Positions 30,968 through 31,385 of a stretch of DNA of 31,385 bases are shown here, in pieces (the stretch's first letter is position 1; each line of letters starts with the position of its first letter). A program made the translations under genes and the position numbers. This DNA comes from DAOPZJ01 sp964587625 (GTDB lineage: Bacteria; Bacillota; Clostridia; Oscillospirales; JAKOTC01): positions 1 to 31,385 of the forward strand of contig CAZPLU010000030.1 of the NCBI GenBank assembly GCA_964587625.1, in the 5' to 3' direction. Under the pieces are notes generated by a model. It made no database searches. It was not told where the DNA came from and saw only the letters and a program-made list of their open reading frames with translations.

Positions 30968-31017
30968 ACCCAATCGGGAATTTCGGCGGTACGGACATCG
31001 AATCCGTACCGCTTTTT
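30942..31017 (+). terminator. Attenuator: terminator with alternative antiterminator pairing
   Basis: The terminator is GCGGTACGGA (30986-30995), loop, TCCGTACCGC (31003-31012), then five T: a perfect 10-bp stem. CCGTACCTCCG (30942-30952), inside the leader ORF, can pair with CGGCGGTACGG (30984-30994), the terminator's 5' arm, with one mismatch. The CCTCCG part (30947-30952) can instead pair with the leader SD (CGGAGG, 30859-30864). Ribosome position can therefore decide whether the terminator forms. Strand-by-strand pairing is seen; the mechanism is inferred. Confidence 0.75.
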
Positions 31018-31046
31018 GATTTTTAATTCGGAAAGGATTGAGCATC

Positions 31047-31385
31047 ATGAGCAAAGAGAACATCGAGACCGTGCGCGCCTATTACAACGAGGGCTGCGAA
31101 AGCGAATGGCGGCGCATTGACGGGAGGCCGGAGTTTATGCTAACTTGCCGCTTTTTGGACCGCTATATCAAGCCCGGCGACCGGGTGCTCGACGTCGGCG
31201 GAGGGCCGGGGCGGTATGCGCTCTATCTGGCGCAAAAGGGTTGTAAGGTCACATTGGTCGACTTGTCAGAAGAAAACGTCTGTTTCGCGTTGCAAAAAGC
31301 CAAAGAGGCGGATTTAAAAGTCAACGGGCTGGCCTGCGACGCGCTGGAGCTCGACAAACTGATCAGCGAACAATACGACCATGTG
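31047..31385 (+). CDS. Class I SAM-dependent methyltransferase, 3' end beyond window
   Basis: The first 113 residues are in the window. The N-terminus has MSKENIETVRAYYNEGCESE and EFMLTCRFLDRYIKPGD, followed by SAM motif I, VLDVGGGPGRYALYLA, the acidic motif II end in VTLVDLSEENV, and the start of motif III, LACDALEL. It transfers methyl from SAM to an unknown substrate. The N-terminal YYNEG and EF-TT-RFL-KY pattern recalls a clostridial/bacillar family of unknown or antibiotic-related substrates, from memory. AAAGGA lies 9 nt before the ATG. It is preceded by the leader peptide and attenuator, so its expression is probably conditional. Confidence 0.88.
   Translation, partial: MSKENIETVRAYYNEGCESEWRRIDGRPEFMLTCRFLDRYIKPGDRVLDVGGGPGRYALYLAQKGCKVTLVDLSEENVCFALQKAKEADLKVNGLACDALELDKLISEQYDHV

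Overview
The window looks like chromosome from an anaerobic, Gram-positive-type Clostridia bacterium, probably an uncultured lineage. The evidence is the rpmH-rnpA-yidD-yidC-jag block in its usual Firmicutes order, strong AGGAGG-type ribosome binding sites, several near-consensus TTGACA/TATAAT promoters, an EndoA/NdoA-type MazF, an O2-sensitive Re-citrate-synthase-like enzyme and many ferredoxin-type 4Fe-4S motifs. I see no tRNA, rRNA, CRISPR array, transposase or phage gene. Species assignment is not possible from the sequence alone.

Layout. 1-1240: a proline-rich protein runs off the left edge; a 26-bp tandem repeat array and a mostly empty stretch follow. 1240-2685: Re-citrate synthase / isopropylmalate-synthase-like gene with its own promoter and a shared terminator. 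7162-2773 (minus): a four-gene surface-glycan operon (two GT4 glycosyltransferases, a TupA-like ATP-grasp protein, a galactokinase/galacturonokinase-like GHMP kinase). 8329-7379: fused methionine sulfoxide reductase MsrAB. 10446-8401: GH36-like alpha-galactosidase. 10607-12118: a GNAT acetyltransferase, a frameshifted AraC-type remnant and a lipoprotein.

12369-16764 is the most coherent accessory system. A ferredoxin and a thioredoxin lie behind a CRP-like palindrome placed for class II activation. Then comes a Crp/Fnr regulator, divergent from a five-gene operon: DUF5320-like protein, NifX-like protein, two MinD-type ATPases each carrying an inserted 2x[4Fe-4S] domain, and a second NifX-like protein. 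The gene set resembles the orange-protein (Orp) Mo-Cu cluster loci of sulfate reducers. The divergent region holds two consensus promoters facing apart and two copies of the palindrome GACATATGTC.

16770-24365 (minus) holds an unknown proline-linker protein, a GT4 enzyme, an orphan solute-binding lipoprotein, a divergent PRPP synthetase with its own promoter, and a GT2/GT4 pair. 24588-27703 is jag-yidC-yidD-rnpA-rpmH, including the short rpmH gene at 27569-27703. dnaA does not lie on the other side of rpmH. There is instead an AT-rich stretch with three direct repeats and one DnaA-box-like site, then mazF without a visible antitoxin, then a divergent MetRS with an altered KMSKS loop and a palindrome at its promoter.

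The right edge holds what looks like a ribosome-mediated attenuator: a promoter, a very strong SD, a 30-codon leader ORF, a segment that can pair with either the SD or the 5' arm of a perfect terminator, and then a SAM-dependent methyltransferase gene cut by the window end. This and the Crp/Fnr-Orp-like locus are the two best candidates for follow-up.
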